Positions 26,201 to 33,985 of a DNA stretch of 64,000 nucleotides are shown here, piece by piece. The stretch covers positions 186,001 to 250,000 of the forward strand of contig NZ_FPKW01000003.1 in the NCBI RefSeq assembly GCF_900114875.1, given 5' to 3'. This DNA comes from Chryseobacterium limigenitum. GTDB taxonomy: Bacteria > Bacteroidota > Bacteroidia > Flavobacteriales > Weeksellaceae. A program made the translations under genes and the position numbers. The stretch's first letter is position 1. Every line of letters starts with the position of its first letter. Under the pieces are notes generated by a model that did not search any database, was not told the origin of the DNA, and saw nothing but the letters and a program-made list of their open reading frames with translations.

Positions 26201-26433
26201 AGCAGGCCATCATTGAAGCGGGAGCGGTAAGAACAACCCCTATTTTACTGACAACAGGAGCAGTAGTAATAGGAGCCGTCATTATCCTCTTTGATCCTAT
26301 TTTTCAGGGACTGGCCATTTCACTGGTGTTCGGAGCGATTGTTTCAACCTTGCTTACCCTGGTTGTCGTGCCGCTGGTTTATTACGCCACGGAAAAAAAG
26401 AAATGGGAGAAAAATGCAGATTCTGAACAATAA
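23221..26433 (+). CDS. RND family efflux permease
   Basis: 1070-residue RND transporter with 12 expected membrane helices and two large periplasmic loops. The first helix (KLTILLMIALMIIGVYSS) is followed by the porter domain (VGYPGANPKEVESRVVKPLE). TM4 reads VVGIVVDDSIIIAENMHRHF, with the Asp-Asp pair used in proton relay by AcrB-like pumps; heavy-metal RND proteins have a different pattern here. Its substrates are not predictable from sequence. The genes around it are thiol-redox genes, which hints at export of electrophiles or thiol conjugates (inference). Confidence 0.94.
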   Translation: MEKGFAGRIAEFFINSKLTILLMIALMIIGVYSSTLIPREEEPQIIIPMADVMVGYPGANPKEVESRVVKPLEKIISNIKGVEHIHSMAMNGQAMIIVQFYVGEDTERSYVKLYDELMKNKNIFPKGVMEPMVKTRSIDDVPMLGLTLWSDNANYNDFQLRQIGEELSSEIKKIKDVSLTRTIGGRNRQLQVILDKDKMAELNVDALSVMQMIQANNGSSQSGKFDSGDSEYLLTTGQFLNSAEDVENLVIGTSQNMPVYLKQVATIKDGASDPANYVSFGYGNAVESGKKFKSEYPAVTVSVSKVKGADAMKISEQILTKVEELKKNLVPNDVHVEVTRNYGETASHKVSELLMHLGVAILAVTVLVMLAMGWRGGLVVFFSVPLTFALTLFSYYILGYTLNRITLFALVFVVGIVVDDSIIIAENMHRHFHMKKLPFKQAAIYAINEVGNPTILATFTVIAAILPMAFVSGMMGPYMSPMPIGASIAMLLSLFVALTVTPYLGYHLLKVKDEQHHNEDQGLETGRIYKIYKKIEQPLLDSKSKRWTMMAITVVLLLISVAAFFTKWVAVKMLPFDNKNEIQVVIDMPEGTTLERTSAVTQDIAQYLKTVPEVVNYQNYVGSSAPITFNGLVRHYDMRGNSNTADIQVNLLHKEDRDVQSHDIAKKMRPEIQKIAARYGANVKVVEVPPGPPVLSTIVAEIYGPDYEGQVKVAKQVEDILKETDDVVDIDWMVEAPQKEFKLVPDKEKAMLNGVAPQQIVGNMTYLMGEYPIGNLYDEKSNDPVDIVMKLKNADKANIQDITGLKIKGQMGMVPISDLVKVEEKELDKTIYRKDQKRVVYVLADMAGKLESPAYAILGMDKKLQKIQLPNGYSMNELYMNQPEDESNYTIKWDGEWQITLEVFRDLGTAFAVVIIIIYMLIVGWFQNFKTPIVMMVAIPLSLIGIVLGHWLLGAFFTATSFIGMIALAGVMVRNSVLLIDFIEIRLKEGIPMKQAIIEAGAVRTTPILLTTGAVVIGAVIILFDPIFQGLAISLVFGAIVSTLLTLVVVPLVYYATEKKKWEKNADSEQ

Positions 26434-26465
26434 ATATTGAAATATAACTATTTAATTTAAAAATT

Positions 26466-26678
26466 ATGCAGACAAGAATTGTACACGCCATAGCAGGAAC
26501 AGTAATTTTAATTAGTTTACTGTTAGGGATTTATGTAAGTGAAAACTGGTTTTGGTTAACAGGTTTTGTGGGAGTCAATATGTGGATTCACGCGCTCACA
26601 GACTGGTGTTTGATGTATATGATACTGAATAAATTGGGAGTGAAAAAAGAAAGTACAGTGTGTACTCAATCAGATTAA
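26466..26678 (+). CDS. Small DUF2892-like membrane protein
   Basis: 70 residues with two hydrophobic helices (about 10-27 and 30-55), matching the short YgaP-type transmembrane unit (DUF2892): VHAIAGTVILISLLLG, then WLTGFVGVNMW, then DWCLMYMILNKLGVKK. Cys48 lies in the second helix. DUF2892 segments often accompany rhodanese domains in sulfur-handling loci. Between the RND gene and a second, similar protein. Confidence 0.75.
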   Translation: MQTRIVHAIAGTVILISLLLGIYVSENWFWLTGFVGVNMWIHALTDWCLMYMILNKLGVKKESTVCTQSD

Positions 26679-26699
26679 AATGTAATAAAAATTAAAAAA

Positions 26700-26936
26700 A
26701 TGGTTCAAAATATATTTAAAAATTGGAATTTTGTACGGCTGCTTCGTTTGGCAATGGGGATTTTCCTTGTCGTGGAGGCGGTAAAATCAGGGATGTGGAT
26801 TTTGGTCGCTGTTGGAGCGGTTTTTGTAGCTATGCCATTATTGAATATCGGCTGTTGTTCAGCGGGGAACTGTTCCGTACCGATTCGCCATTCAAAAAAT
26901 ATAAATGATGAGGTAGAATATGAGGAAATTAAATAA
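26700..26936 (+). CDS. Small membrane protein with GCC..C motif (DUF2892-like)
   Basis: 78 residues, two hydrophobic stretches (about 12-25 and 31-48) and then LLNIGCCSAGNCSVP, a three-cysteine cluster just after the second helix. The tail is acidic (DEVEYEEIK). It resembles DUF2892 proteins seen beside thioredoxins in this order. The cysteine cluster suggests thiol or metal chemistry at the membrane, but no function is established from the sequence. Confidence 0.7.
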   Translation: MVQNIFKNWNFVRLLRLAMGIFLVVEAVKSGMWILVAVGAVFVAMPLLNIGCCSAGNCSVPIRHSKNINDEVEYEEIK

Positions 26937-26948
26937 AAGTAATGCAAA

Positions 26949-27245
26949 ATGAGTAAATTTCAGGAACTTATCAATCAGGATAAACCTGTTTTGGTCGATT
27001 TCTTTGCAGAATGGTGCGGCCCGTGCAAAATGCAGGCTCCCATTCTTCAGGATTTGAAAAAGAATATAGGCGATGCAGCAAGTATCGTTAAAATTGATGT
27101 TGATAAAAATAAGGCCGTTGCAGCCCAGTTCGGAATCCGAAGTGTTCCGACTCTGATGATTTTTAAAAACGGAGAAGTAAAATGGAAACAGTCCGGTGTT
27201 TTTAAGGCGGATGAACTGGAGAGATTAATTAAACAAAACAGCTAA
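26949..27245 (+). CDS. Thioredoxin
   Basis: 98-residue cytoplasmic thioredoxin. FFAEWCGPCKMQAP carries the CGPC active site (Cys23, Cys26); the cis-proline loop is GIRSVPTLMIFKNGE. No signal peptide. The gene is packed into the operon (12 bp after the previous gene, 1 bp before the next). Confidence 0.95.
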   Translation: MSKFQELINQDKPVLVDFFAEWCGPCKMQAPILQDLKKNIGDAASIVKIDVDKNKAVAAQFGIRSVPTLMIFKNGEVKWKQSGVFKADELERLIKQNS

Positions 27246-27246
27246 A

Positions 27247-27951
27247 ATGTATAAAAACCTAATCGCTATATTTTTTCTTATCGTACTGACAGGATGCGGA
27301 AAAGCACAGAATACCAAAAGCGAAAGCAGCCTTCCTGCCACAGAATTTTCTAAAAAATTAGACCAGACCAGGGATGCACAGCTGGTGGATGTAAGAACGC
27401 CCGGAGAATTTCGAAACGGACATCTGAAAAATGCAATGAACATCGACTGGAATGCAGATGATTTCGGTGAAAAAGCAAAAACTCTCGATAAAGCAAAACC
27501 TGTTTTCGTGTATTGTATGAGCGGGCCGAGAAGTACGGCGGCGGCTGTAAAACTTCATGAGATGGGTTTTAAAAGCGTCTATGAAATGCAGGGCGGAATG
27601 ATGAAATGGAGAAATGCCAACTTGCCCGAAATCAAAGCTTCAACTTCTGCAGGAATGAGTCTTGTCCAGTACAACGAAATGCTGAAAAGCGATACGCCTG
27701 TTCTGGTAGATTTCTATGCAGAATGGTGCGCTCCGTGCAAAAAAATGGAGCCTTATCTTAAAAAAATAGCATCGGAAATGCCGGATAAAGTTAAGATTAT
27801 AAGAATCAATGCGGATGAAAACACAGAACTTTGTAAAGAGCTGAACGTTTCCGCGCTTCCGGTTCTGAAACTTTATAAAAATAATAAAATAGTTTGGAAT
27901 AACCTTGGTTTTGTATCCGAACAGGAAGTGAAGAAGCAGATTTTACAATAA
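27247..27951 (+). CDS. Lipoprotein with fused rhodanese and thioredoxin domains
   Basis: 234 residues. The lipobox LTGC puts the lipidated cysteine at 17, so it is periplasmic-facing. Residues about 32-125 form a rhodanese domain with catalytic Cys90 in VYCMSGPRS. Residues about 137-234 form a thioredoxin domain with the CAPC motif (Cys161, Cys164) and cis-proline in VSALPVLKLY. The fusion implies that sulfur loaded on the rhodanese cysteine is released or reduced by the thioredoxin half. It starts 1 bp after the cytoplasmic thioredoxin stop. Confidence 0.93.
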   Translation: MYKNLIAIFFLIVLTGCGKAQNTKSESSLPATEFSKKLDQTRDAQLVDVRTPGEFRNGHLKNAMNIDWNADDFGEKAKTLDKAKPVFVYCMSGPRSTAAAVKLHEMGFKSVYEMQGGMMKWRNANLPEIKASTSAGMSLVQYNEMLKSDTPVLVDFYAEWCAPCKKMEPYLKKIASEMPDKVKIIRINADENTELCKELNVSALPVLKLYKNNKIVWNNLGFVSEQEVKKQILQ

Positions 27952-27952
27952 A

Positions 27953-28555
27953 ATGAATATATTTAAAATATGGCTCAGAAGAAACTGGAGTACGGTACTT
28001 TTGGGCATAATATTTATAGTGTTGCTTGTAAGTCCGGATGCTAAAGCGTGGCTGATGCGTCAGATTATTTCAACAGGTCTTCTCAATTCAAAGATTGAAA
28101 AAAAGACGACAGAAAAACCTTCCAATAAAAGTACTGCAGTTTCTGTACAAAATTTCAGTGTCAGAAACGATAAAGGGAAAATCATCAATACTTCTGACCT
28201 AAAAGGAAAAGTGGTATTTATCAATTTCTGGGCTTCGTGGTGTCCGCCCTGCCGTGCAGAATTTCCTTCGATTCAGAAATTTTATGAACAATACAAAGAA
28301 AATGAAGGCCTTGTTTTCATTACTGTGAACCTCGATGAAGAAGTGGATGCGGGAAAAATTTATCTAGAAAAAGAACAGTTCAGCGTTCCGTTTTTAGTCC
28401 CTAATGGCAATATCCCGAATGAATATTTCAGAGGTTCGCTTCCGACAACGGTGGTCTTGGATAAAGCAGGAAAAATAAGGATGCATCACGCAGGAATGGC
28501 TGATTACAGTAAAGATTCGTTTTACGAAGAAATCAATCAGTTATTAAATGAATAA
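27953..28555 (+). CDS. TlpA/ResA-like thiol-disulfide oxidoreductase, membrane-anchored
   Basis: 200 residues. One N-terminal membrane segment (about 14-27) without a clear cleavage site anchors a periplasmic TlpA-like thioredoxin domain (about 65-200). The active site is FWASWCPPCRAEFP (Cys97, Cys100) and the cis-proline loop is FRGSLPTTVVLD. It starts 1 bp after the rhodanese-thioredoxin gene and is the last clear gene of the operon. Confidence 0.93.
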   Translation: MNIFKIWLRRNWSTVLLGIIFIVLLVSPDAKAWLMRQIISTGLLNSKIEKKTTEKPSNKSTAVSVQNFSVRNDKGKIINTSDLKGKVVFINFWASWCPPCRAEFPSIQKFYEQYKENEGLVFITVNLDEEVDAGKIYLEKEQFSVPFLVPNGNIPNEYFRGSLPTTVVLDKAGKIRMHHAGMADYSKDSFYEEINQLLNE

Positions 28556-29033
28556 AATGAAAAATACTGTTTAAATACTTGTTTTTTTCACCAGTACTAA
28601 TAAGCTTTAATGCTTTTGCTCGAATGTAAAGCCTTGTACGTAATCAACGAATCCAACGATAACAAAATCCGGACTATCTGATTTGTGAATAACTTTATTA
28701 TCATGTAAATAGTTACTTGATGGAGGATTGCTATTTTGCGCTGCGTAGATAAAGGGTAGAGCCAAGAAGTCCTTTTCATTTTCGTAAAAGCAGAGTCTCT
28801 TTATTATTCTAATGTCAATCAATGATTAATTTTTTTTACATCTTTCATTAGGATCCTGCCTTTTTTAGGACAAGGTTTTTATAGTTTTTATCTTTAAGAA
28901 TGTGAAAATAGTTGCGAGTTTAGCGTGTATTGTTGTAAATAATTAATTAAAGCACTGCTATTGTTGTAATTTTTACTTGTAAAATAGGTAAATTTACAAA
29001 ATTCATAATATGTCTGCTCCTTTTTAAAATGTA
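28556..29033. other. 478-bp spacer with at most one doubtful small ORF
   Basis: It separates the redox operon from the first TPR regulator. Apart from a doubtful minus-strand ORF (28607-28822) I see no hairpin terminator, repeat or clear TAnnTTTG box. The region is strongly AT-rich. Confidence 0.6.
28607..28822 (-). CDS. Hypothetical small ORF, possibly a gene remnant
   Basis: 71 codons beginning MIDIRIIKRLCFYENEKDFL and including FVIVGFVDYVQGFTFEQ. The composition is protein-like rather than low-complexity, and nothing overlaps it on the other strand, but there is no good ribosome binding site, no recognised motif and no operon partner. It may be the degraded end of a larger gene. Low confidence. 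Confidence 0.25.
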   Translation of the reverse strand: MIDIRIIKRLCFYENEKDFLALPFIYAAQNSNPPSSNYLHDNKVIHKSDSPDFVIVGFVDYVQGFTFEQKH

Positions 29034-30509
29034 ATGTTTATGAAACAATATCTACTCAAAAAGATAAATTATTCAATCATTAAAAAAGCAAATTTAGACA
29101 AAAGACTTCTTTTTATTCTGCTTTTTTGGGGTTTTGAATTTAAAGCTCAATCCAGTGTCACTGAAATTGACACCATGCAAACCAAGGTCTTTAATAAGCT
29201 GGTAAAAGAAGGTGATTTTAATGGAGTGATTGTACAGGAAAGAAAATTTATTGAAGAGAGTAAAAAAAGAGATTATAAAAAAGGTGAAATTAGAGGATGC
29301 ATCAATATTGCCAATGTTCTGAATGCGATGAAGAGAAACCGGGAAAGCTTGAAATTTCTCGAAATTGCGACAGTAAAACTTAAAAATGACGATGACGATA
29401 ATGAACTGCAGGCTTATTTACATTATGTCTATGGTAAAAACTATTACTCATTGGAGTTATATGAGCGTTCCATCAAGTCTTTTAATATAGCTTTGGAGTT
29501 TGCGGAAAAAATCAAAAACAAAAAAGAACGGGAAAAAAGAATTTATTCTATTTATGACTGGAAAAGATCGAGCTTTGAATTTCTGGGAATGATGGATTCT
29601 GTATACAGTACTGAACATAAATGCATGAGGTCTCCAATGCCTATGCTGTATATTACTATTGCAGAAAGGCATTATAAAGACCATAATATTGATTCTGCGG
29701 AATATTACGTTAATAAGGCAAATAATTTACTGTTCACCAAGCAGATTCCTCTTGAGGGAAAGGCTAATGTTTTGCGGGCTTTTGGCAGGTTAAATATAGA
29801 GAAGCGGAATTATGCTAAAGCTCTGGACTACCTGCTAAGCTCTTTAGAAATTACTCAGAAAGCCAAGCTAAGAAATAGAGACTTAGAATCCTATAAACTA
29901 ATTGCTAAGGCATATAAAGGACTTGATAACCTTGGTATGGAAAATGAATATCTATCAAAATATTCCAACTTGAATGATAGTTTACAAAGAGAAACTAAAG
30001 CAGTTGTTAACACGGTTATCGAAAAAATGCTTACTGAGCAGGAAGAAAATGAAAGAAGAACTCATCGCAAGCTTTATTATATTATTTTCACAATTATTTC
30101 TATCAGCGGTATTGTAATTTACCTTATTTATAACAGGTATAAAACCCGACAAAAACTAAAAGATACTTTGATAAATCAGAAGGTATTGGAGTCTGAAGAA
30201 CTTAAACGGAAATTGGATAATACATATGAAGAATTGATTCATCTTGCTGTACATTCTGATCCTTCTTTCATGAACAGATTTAAAGAATTATATCCTGAAT
30301 TTTATGATAATCTTACTTCAAAATACGAGAGTCTTACCTTAAATGACATGAAGCTATGTGCGTTTATAAAACTAAATTTTTCTAATAAAGAAATTGCAGA
30401 GTATGATCACATTTCATTAAGGACTGTTGAATCGAAAAAATACCGATTACGGAAAAAGCTGAATCTTTCTGGTGATATAGATTTTAATAAATGGGTTATG
30501 GAGCATTAA
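29034..30509 (+). CDS. Membrane-anchored TPR regulator with LuxR-type HTH
   Basis: 491 residues. An N-terminal hydrophobic segment (RLLFILLFWGFEFKAQ) acts as a signal peptide or anchor, followed by TPR-like helix pairs (about 55-330), one transmembrane helix (about 345-366, YYIIFTIISISGIVIYLIY), a cytoplasmic coiled linker and a C-terminal HTH (about 433-485, LTLNDMKLCAFIKLNFS, then SLRTVESKKYRLRKKL). The layout puts the TPR sensor in the periplasm and the DNA-binding domain in the cytoplasm. The next three genes encode exported proteins, and a paralogue with the same C-terminus precedes three more at 35678. The start could also be the ATG at 29040. Confidence 0.85.
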   Translation: MFMKQYLLKKINYSIIKKANLDKRLLFILLFWGFEFKAQSSVTEIDTMQTKVFNKLVKEGDFNGVIVQERKFIEESKKRDYKKGEIRGCINIANVLNAMKRNRESLKFLEIATVKLKNDDDDNELQAYLHYVYGKNYYSLELYERSIKSFNIALEFAEKIKNKKEREKRIYSIYDWKRSSFEFLGMMDSVYSTEHKCMRSPMPMLYITIAERHYKDHNIDSAEYYVNKANNLLFTKQIPLEGKANVLRAFGRLNIEKRNYAKALDYLLSSLEITQKAKLRNRDLESYKLIAKAYKGLDNLGMENEYLSKYSNLNDSLQRETKAVVNTVIEKMLTEQEENERRTHRKLYYIIFTIISISGIVIYLIYNRYKTRQKLKDTLINQKVLESEELKRKLDNTYEELIHLAVHSDPSFMNRFKELYPEFYDNLTSKYESLTLNDMKLCAFIKLNFSNKEIAEYDHISLRTVESKKYRLRKKLNLSGDIDFNKWVMEH

Positions 30510-30914
30510 TGATTTTTTTTGTTTAAGCTAAAATAATAAAAACACAAACAAAGAGACGCTAATTTTAAAATATTGTTTATCAGTGTCTTAAATAGTGCAG
30601 TGCAAATGCAGTGTAAACTTTTTTAAACCTTTATTATAGATTTGTTATGAAAATTTTAAGCAAACAGCATTCTATTCTACATTCATTCAGAACAGCTATT
30701 TGTTATAAAATTAATAAACACTAACTGATTATTTAAAGCGATGAAAAAAAAAATTACTGTATCCCGGTCATTTATCATGTAAATGAAGGTATGATTCCTG
30801 TCTTCGATATCTGTAGTATATGAAAGATATTTTATACGACAGAATTTAGACCGTACCTGTTCATTTTCTACAATGTCCCCACCCTTATTTTACTAGCCCT
30901 AAAAACAGCATAGA
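30510..30914 (+). other. 405-bp leader region before the first surface-protein module
   Basis: No gene is seen. A TAGATTTG box (30637-30644) matches TAnnTTTG and could start a leader of roughly 265 nt. A 13-codon ORF from 30741 (ATGAAAAAAAAAATTACTG) starts like the exported proteins but stops at once; it may be a remnant or a leader peptide. Confidence 0.5.
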
Positions 30915-31835
30915 ATGAAAAAAACACTATTTTTTGTAAATGTACTGATATCAATATTCGCATTCGCGCAAGTAGGTATTAATGAAATTAGTCCCACAGC
31001 CACTTTAGATATTAAATCTAAAGGAAACACAAATGCAACTAAAGCACTTGAAGTAAACAACTCCAGTGGGACAGAAATTTTCACTGTTCTTGACAACGGA
31101 AATGTCGGAGTCAATGTTTCTAATCCCACAGCAAAGCTGCATACTAACGGAAGTATAAGGTATGAGAACCTTCCCATAGTTTCCGGAAGTGTATCACCTC
31201 TGGCTATAAAAAGTGATGGAACAGTTGGAACATATGTTCCGGAGCCCACCAAATATCTTTATATGGAGATGGCATCATCTGTTACAACGTCTAATTTTAC
31301 ACTTTCAGATACGGGGGTTTATACCAGTATTCCACTTACTTCTGCCCAATCTGTGACTAATACCATTACTGCCGGATTTGGTACTGACGCTTCAGCTACT
31401 TTAAATGTAAACAGTACTGCCATTTCATCTTCCAATGTAAGGTATATCTCATTTCCGGATCCTGGTGTGTACAAAATAAATCTAACTTATTATACATCCT
31501 GTACCGGAAGCCCTGCAGACTCTTCAAATAATATGTTGGGAATAGGAACGGCTTTATTCAAGGCAAGTTCTGCAAGTACCAGTTACAGCAGGCAGGCTGT
31601 AGTACGTTATAATGGTTTACCCAGAAGAAATGATACGGGTACTGTCATTGCTGGCCCTTACAATTTTGCACTTCCCCATACTGTTTTCTTGGTATTTGAA
31701 ACAACGGCTGCCAACGAAAAAATAGCACTTTTTGTAAACTACGGCTTTGGAGATACTTTTACTTCAAATGTCTGCTCTTTTGCCACACCTGCCGGCTTAT
31801 CCAATAAGATAACAATGAATATTTCTAAATTATGA
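30915..31835 (+). CDS. Exported 'GIN..SP' surface protein, module 1, first copy
   Basis: 306 residues. Signal peptide 1-18 (FAFAQ end), then VGINEISPTATLDIKSKGN and ALEVNNSSGTEIFTVLDNGN, a repeat-like beta region typical of many exported flavobacterial proteins whose N-terminus reads GINT.NP.ATLDI. The C-terminal 170 residues are beta-rich, with FPDPGVYKINLTYYTSC and EKIALFVNYGFGD, resembling a C1q/TNF-like jelly roll (inference). There is no T9SS sorting domain. The next gene, 7 bp downstream, is a clear paralogue. Function unknown; probably surface or secreted. Confidence 0.8.
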   Translation: MKKTLFFVNVLISIFAFAQVGINEISPTATLDIKSKGNTNATKALEVNNSSGTEIFTVLDNGNVGVNVSNPTAKLHTNGSIRYENLPIVSGSVSPLAIKSDGTVGTYVPEPTKYLYMEMASSVTTSNFTLSDTGVYTSIPLTSAQSVTNTITAGFGTDASATLNVNSTAISSSNVRYISFPDPGVYKINLTYYTSCTGSPADSSNNMLGIGTALFKASSASTSYSRQAVVRYNGLPRRNDTGTVIAGPYNFALPHTVFLVFETTAANEKIALFVNYGFGDTFTSNVCSFATPAGLSNKITMNISKL

Positions 31836-31842
31836 TTCACTA

Positions 31843-32757
31843 ATGATGAAAAAGATCTTTTTTATAACTCTCATTTTGGTTTGTACTGAGGTGTGGGGAC
31901 AGATGGGGATTAATACAGGTAATCCTTCAGCAGCTTTAGATATTGTTTCAAATGGAAATACGTTGGTTACTAAAGCTTTAGAAGTTAATAATTCAGATAA
32001 TTCGGAATTATTCAAAATTCACAATAACGGAAATACCGGTATTAATATAGGAACTTCTTCACCTACTGATTTATTGCATATAAAGACAGATATAAAGCAC
32101 GAAAATTTACCTGTTTTGTCATCTCCTTATAGTCCGCTGGCCGTTGATGCTGCCGGGGCGGCTAAAGTTAAGCCTACATCAACCCAGTATTTTTATTTTA
32201 AACGGAGTTCGTCCTTCGGTAATTTTTCGCTTAACAATACAAGTGTTTATACCAATATACCTTTTCCAGCCGGATCAGATGTCCAGGGCAATACTGTGGG
32301 TTTTGGATTCGGAACAGATACTTCAGGAACTGTCAATGCACAGTCTGTAAGCAATATCAGCTATTTAACAATCCCTGAACCGGGTGTTTATCTTTTTGAG
32401 ATGTATCAAACTGCATACTGCAATGGGTTATCAACAACATCTTCAAATACCGGGCAGATTGCTATAAATACATTATTTGCAACAGCCGGCAGTGGAAGTT
32501 CTGTTTATTCTACTAATATAATTTTCAGGGATTATGTAATAGCCCGAAGAAATGCATCGGGAGGAATTCATGCCAGTAGTTATGCTTATGCAAATCCACA
32601 AAAGCTTGTTGTAGCTTATCAAAGTACTGCTGCGAACGAAAAAGTAGCTTTATTTGTTAACTATGCAGGAGGAGACAGCTACAGTACGCAGTCATGCTTC
32701 ATGAACCAACCCAATGGAAGTGATAATTATGGTTACCTGATTGTGACCAAACTTTAA
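31843..32757 (+). CDS. Exported 'GINT..P' surface protein, module 1, second copy
   Basis: 304 residues, paralogous to the preceding gene along its whole length: signal peptide, MGINTGNPSAALDIVSNGN, ALEVNNSDNSELFKIHNNGN, ENLPVLSSPYSPLAVD, and a C-terminal beta domain with IPEPGVYLFEMYQTAYCNG and EKVALFVNYAGGD. Both copies keep one Cys before the middle and one near the end (TAYC, SCFMNQP), possibly a disulfide. The first two codons are both ATG. Probably co-transcribed with its neighbour. Confidence 0.8.
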   Translation: MMKKIFFITLILVCTEVWGQMGINTGNPSAALDIVSNGNTLVTKALEVNNSDNSELFKIHNNGNTGINIGTSSPTDLLHIKTDIKHENLPVLSSPYSPLAVDAAGAAKVKPTSTQYFYFKRSSSFGNFSLNNTSVYTNIPFPAGSDVQGNTVGFGFGTDTSGTVNAQSVSNISYLTIPEPGVYLFEMYQTAYCNGLSTTSSNTGQIAINTLFATAGSGSSVYSTNIIFRDYVIARRNASGGIHASSYAYANPQKLVVAYQSTAANEKVALFVNYAGGDSYSTQSCFMNQPNGSDNYGYLIVTKL

Positions 32758-32931
32758 AATAAGCAAGTACTTTAAGAAGATTCTAAAAACAAAATGAAAA
32801 AATGTATTATTTAAAAATTTCTGTTACTCTTTTCCCCAAGCAGAGTATAACACAGGAGTTTCAAAAAACAACACAAGATTAATTTCTCAATTCAGGCATT
32901 TAATATTCTAAACACACAAAAATTCAACAAA

Positions 32932-33897
32932 ATGAAAAAGTTATTACTTTACTTAAGTCCATTTGTATTTACTGCATTATTGAATGCGCAAGTTGGCATA
33001 AACACTACCGTACCCAGAAGTACACTTACCGTCAACGGATCTTTTGCCGGACAGTATAAATTGTCTTCCGCATCCACGACATTAGGAGCCAGCGATTTTT
33101 ATATGGCATTTAATGGTAGTACTGCCGCTACATTTACCTTGCCTGCAGCCACTGTTGCTGCGCCGGCTGCCGGAAATATACAGGGAAGGGTCTATTACAT
33201 TAAAAATACCGGCAGTGCGCAGCTTACTGTCGCAGCCAACGGTACAGAGCTTATTGATAACCAGACAGGTGCTGGAGTCGCCAATTTTAAACTCAATCCA
33301 GCGGGGTATGCTATGCTGATTAGCAGAGGTACTGTTTCTGGAACGACCTGGGAATTATCCACCTTTATTGATAAAACGACATCAACTATTGCTGCACTTG
33401 GAGCTACTGACCTGGTAACCTACACCGGAACTGCCTTTACAAACTTTAATAACAGTATCCCCCAGATTGTGCCTTTTGCATTAGGTGATATGATTGTCAA
33501 TCAGGGTGGATCAGTAACATGGAATGACGCAGGGGACTACTGGCAGATATTGGAATCAGGTGTTTACAAAATAGAAGGCTATGCTTATTTCGGTAGCGGG
33601 GGAGCCTTATCCGGGACTTCCCAGTGGACCGGAATTAACCTCAATATCACCAGAAATGGTACGGGCATCTCTAATATAATAGGTGGAAACAGAGGAAACA
33701 TTATGGATGTTATCGCCCAGTCAGGCAATACACCGATTAATGTTAACTGCATCGTCCATTTGAATGCGGGAGACCGTGTTTATTTAACAATGAACTACGG
33801 CGCGGGAGATGTACCGACCACAAGTGTTCGTATTGCAGTTCCAAATTCACTGATAGAAAACAGGAATTTTTCAATGCAGCAGCTGTCTGTGCCTTAA
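32932..33897 (+). CDS. Exported 'GINT..P' surface protein, module 1, third copy
   Basis: 321 residues. Signal peptide (LLNAQ end), then VGINTTVPRSTLTVNGSFAG. Unlike its neighbours it has a middle domain with alternating small residues and FTLPAATVAAPAAGN, GRVYYIKNTGSAQLTV, as seen in phage tail-fibre-like or adhesin stalks. The C-terminal half again has GVYKIEGYAYFGSGG and LNAGDRVYLTMNYGAGD, the C1q/TNF-like signature seen in the module. A 174-bp gap precedes it, and a long hairpin follows. Confidence 0.8.
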   Translation: MKKLLLYLSPFVFTALLNAQVGINTTVPRSTLTVNGSFAGQYKLSSASTTLGASDFYMAFNGSTAATFTLPAATVAAPAAGNIQGRVYYIKNTGSAQLTVAANGTELIDNQTGAGVANFKLNPAGYAMLISRGTVSGTTWELSTFIDKTTSTIAALGATDLVTYTGTAFTNFNNSIPQIVPFALGDMIVNQGGSVTWNDAGDYWQILESGVYKIEGYAYFGSGGALSGTSQWTGINLNITRNGTGISNIIGGNRGNIMDVIAQSGNTPINVNCIVHLNAGDRVYLTMNYGAGDVPTTSVRIAVPNSLIENRNFSMQQLSVP

Positions 33898-33904
33898 TGG
33901 CTCT

Positions 33905-33940
33905 TTTTTCAATCTGAGATTAGATTTTCAGATTGAAAAA
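33905..33940. terminator. Hairpin after module 1
   Basis: Perfect 13-bp stem TTTTTCAATCTGA / TCAGATTGAAAAA (33905-33917 and 33928-33940), 10-nt loop, directly after the third surface gene. Its U- and A-rich ends lie in the stem itself, so it may act as a weak bidirectional terminator or a 3'-end stabiliser. Confidence 0.5.
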
Positions 33941-33985
33941 TATTGAGAAGAGAGATAGCCAATAACACTTTTATTCTTAGAAAAT

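Noticed and set aside
28597-28779. Second minus-strand ORF in the 28.6-29.0 kb spacer
   Set aside because: Overlaps the slightly more protein-like 28607-28822 ORF in another frame and has no motif or ribosome binding site.
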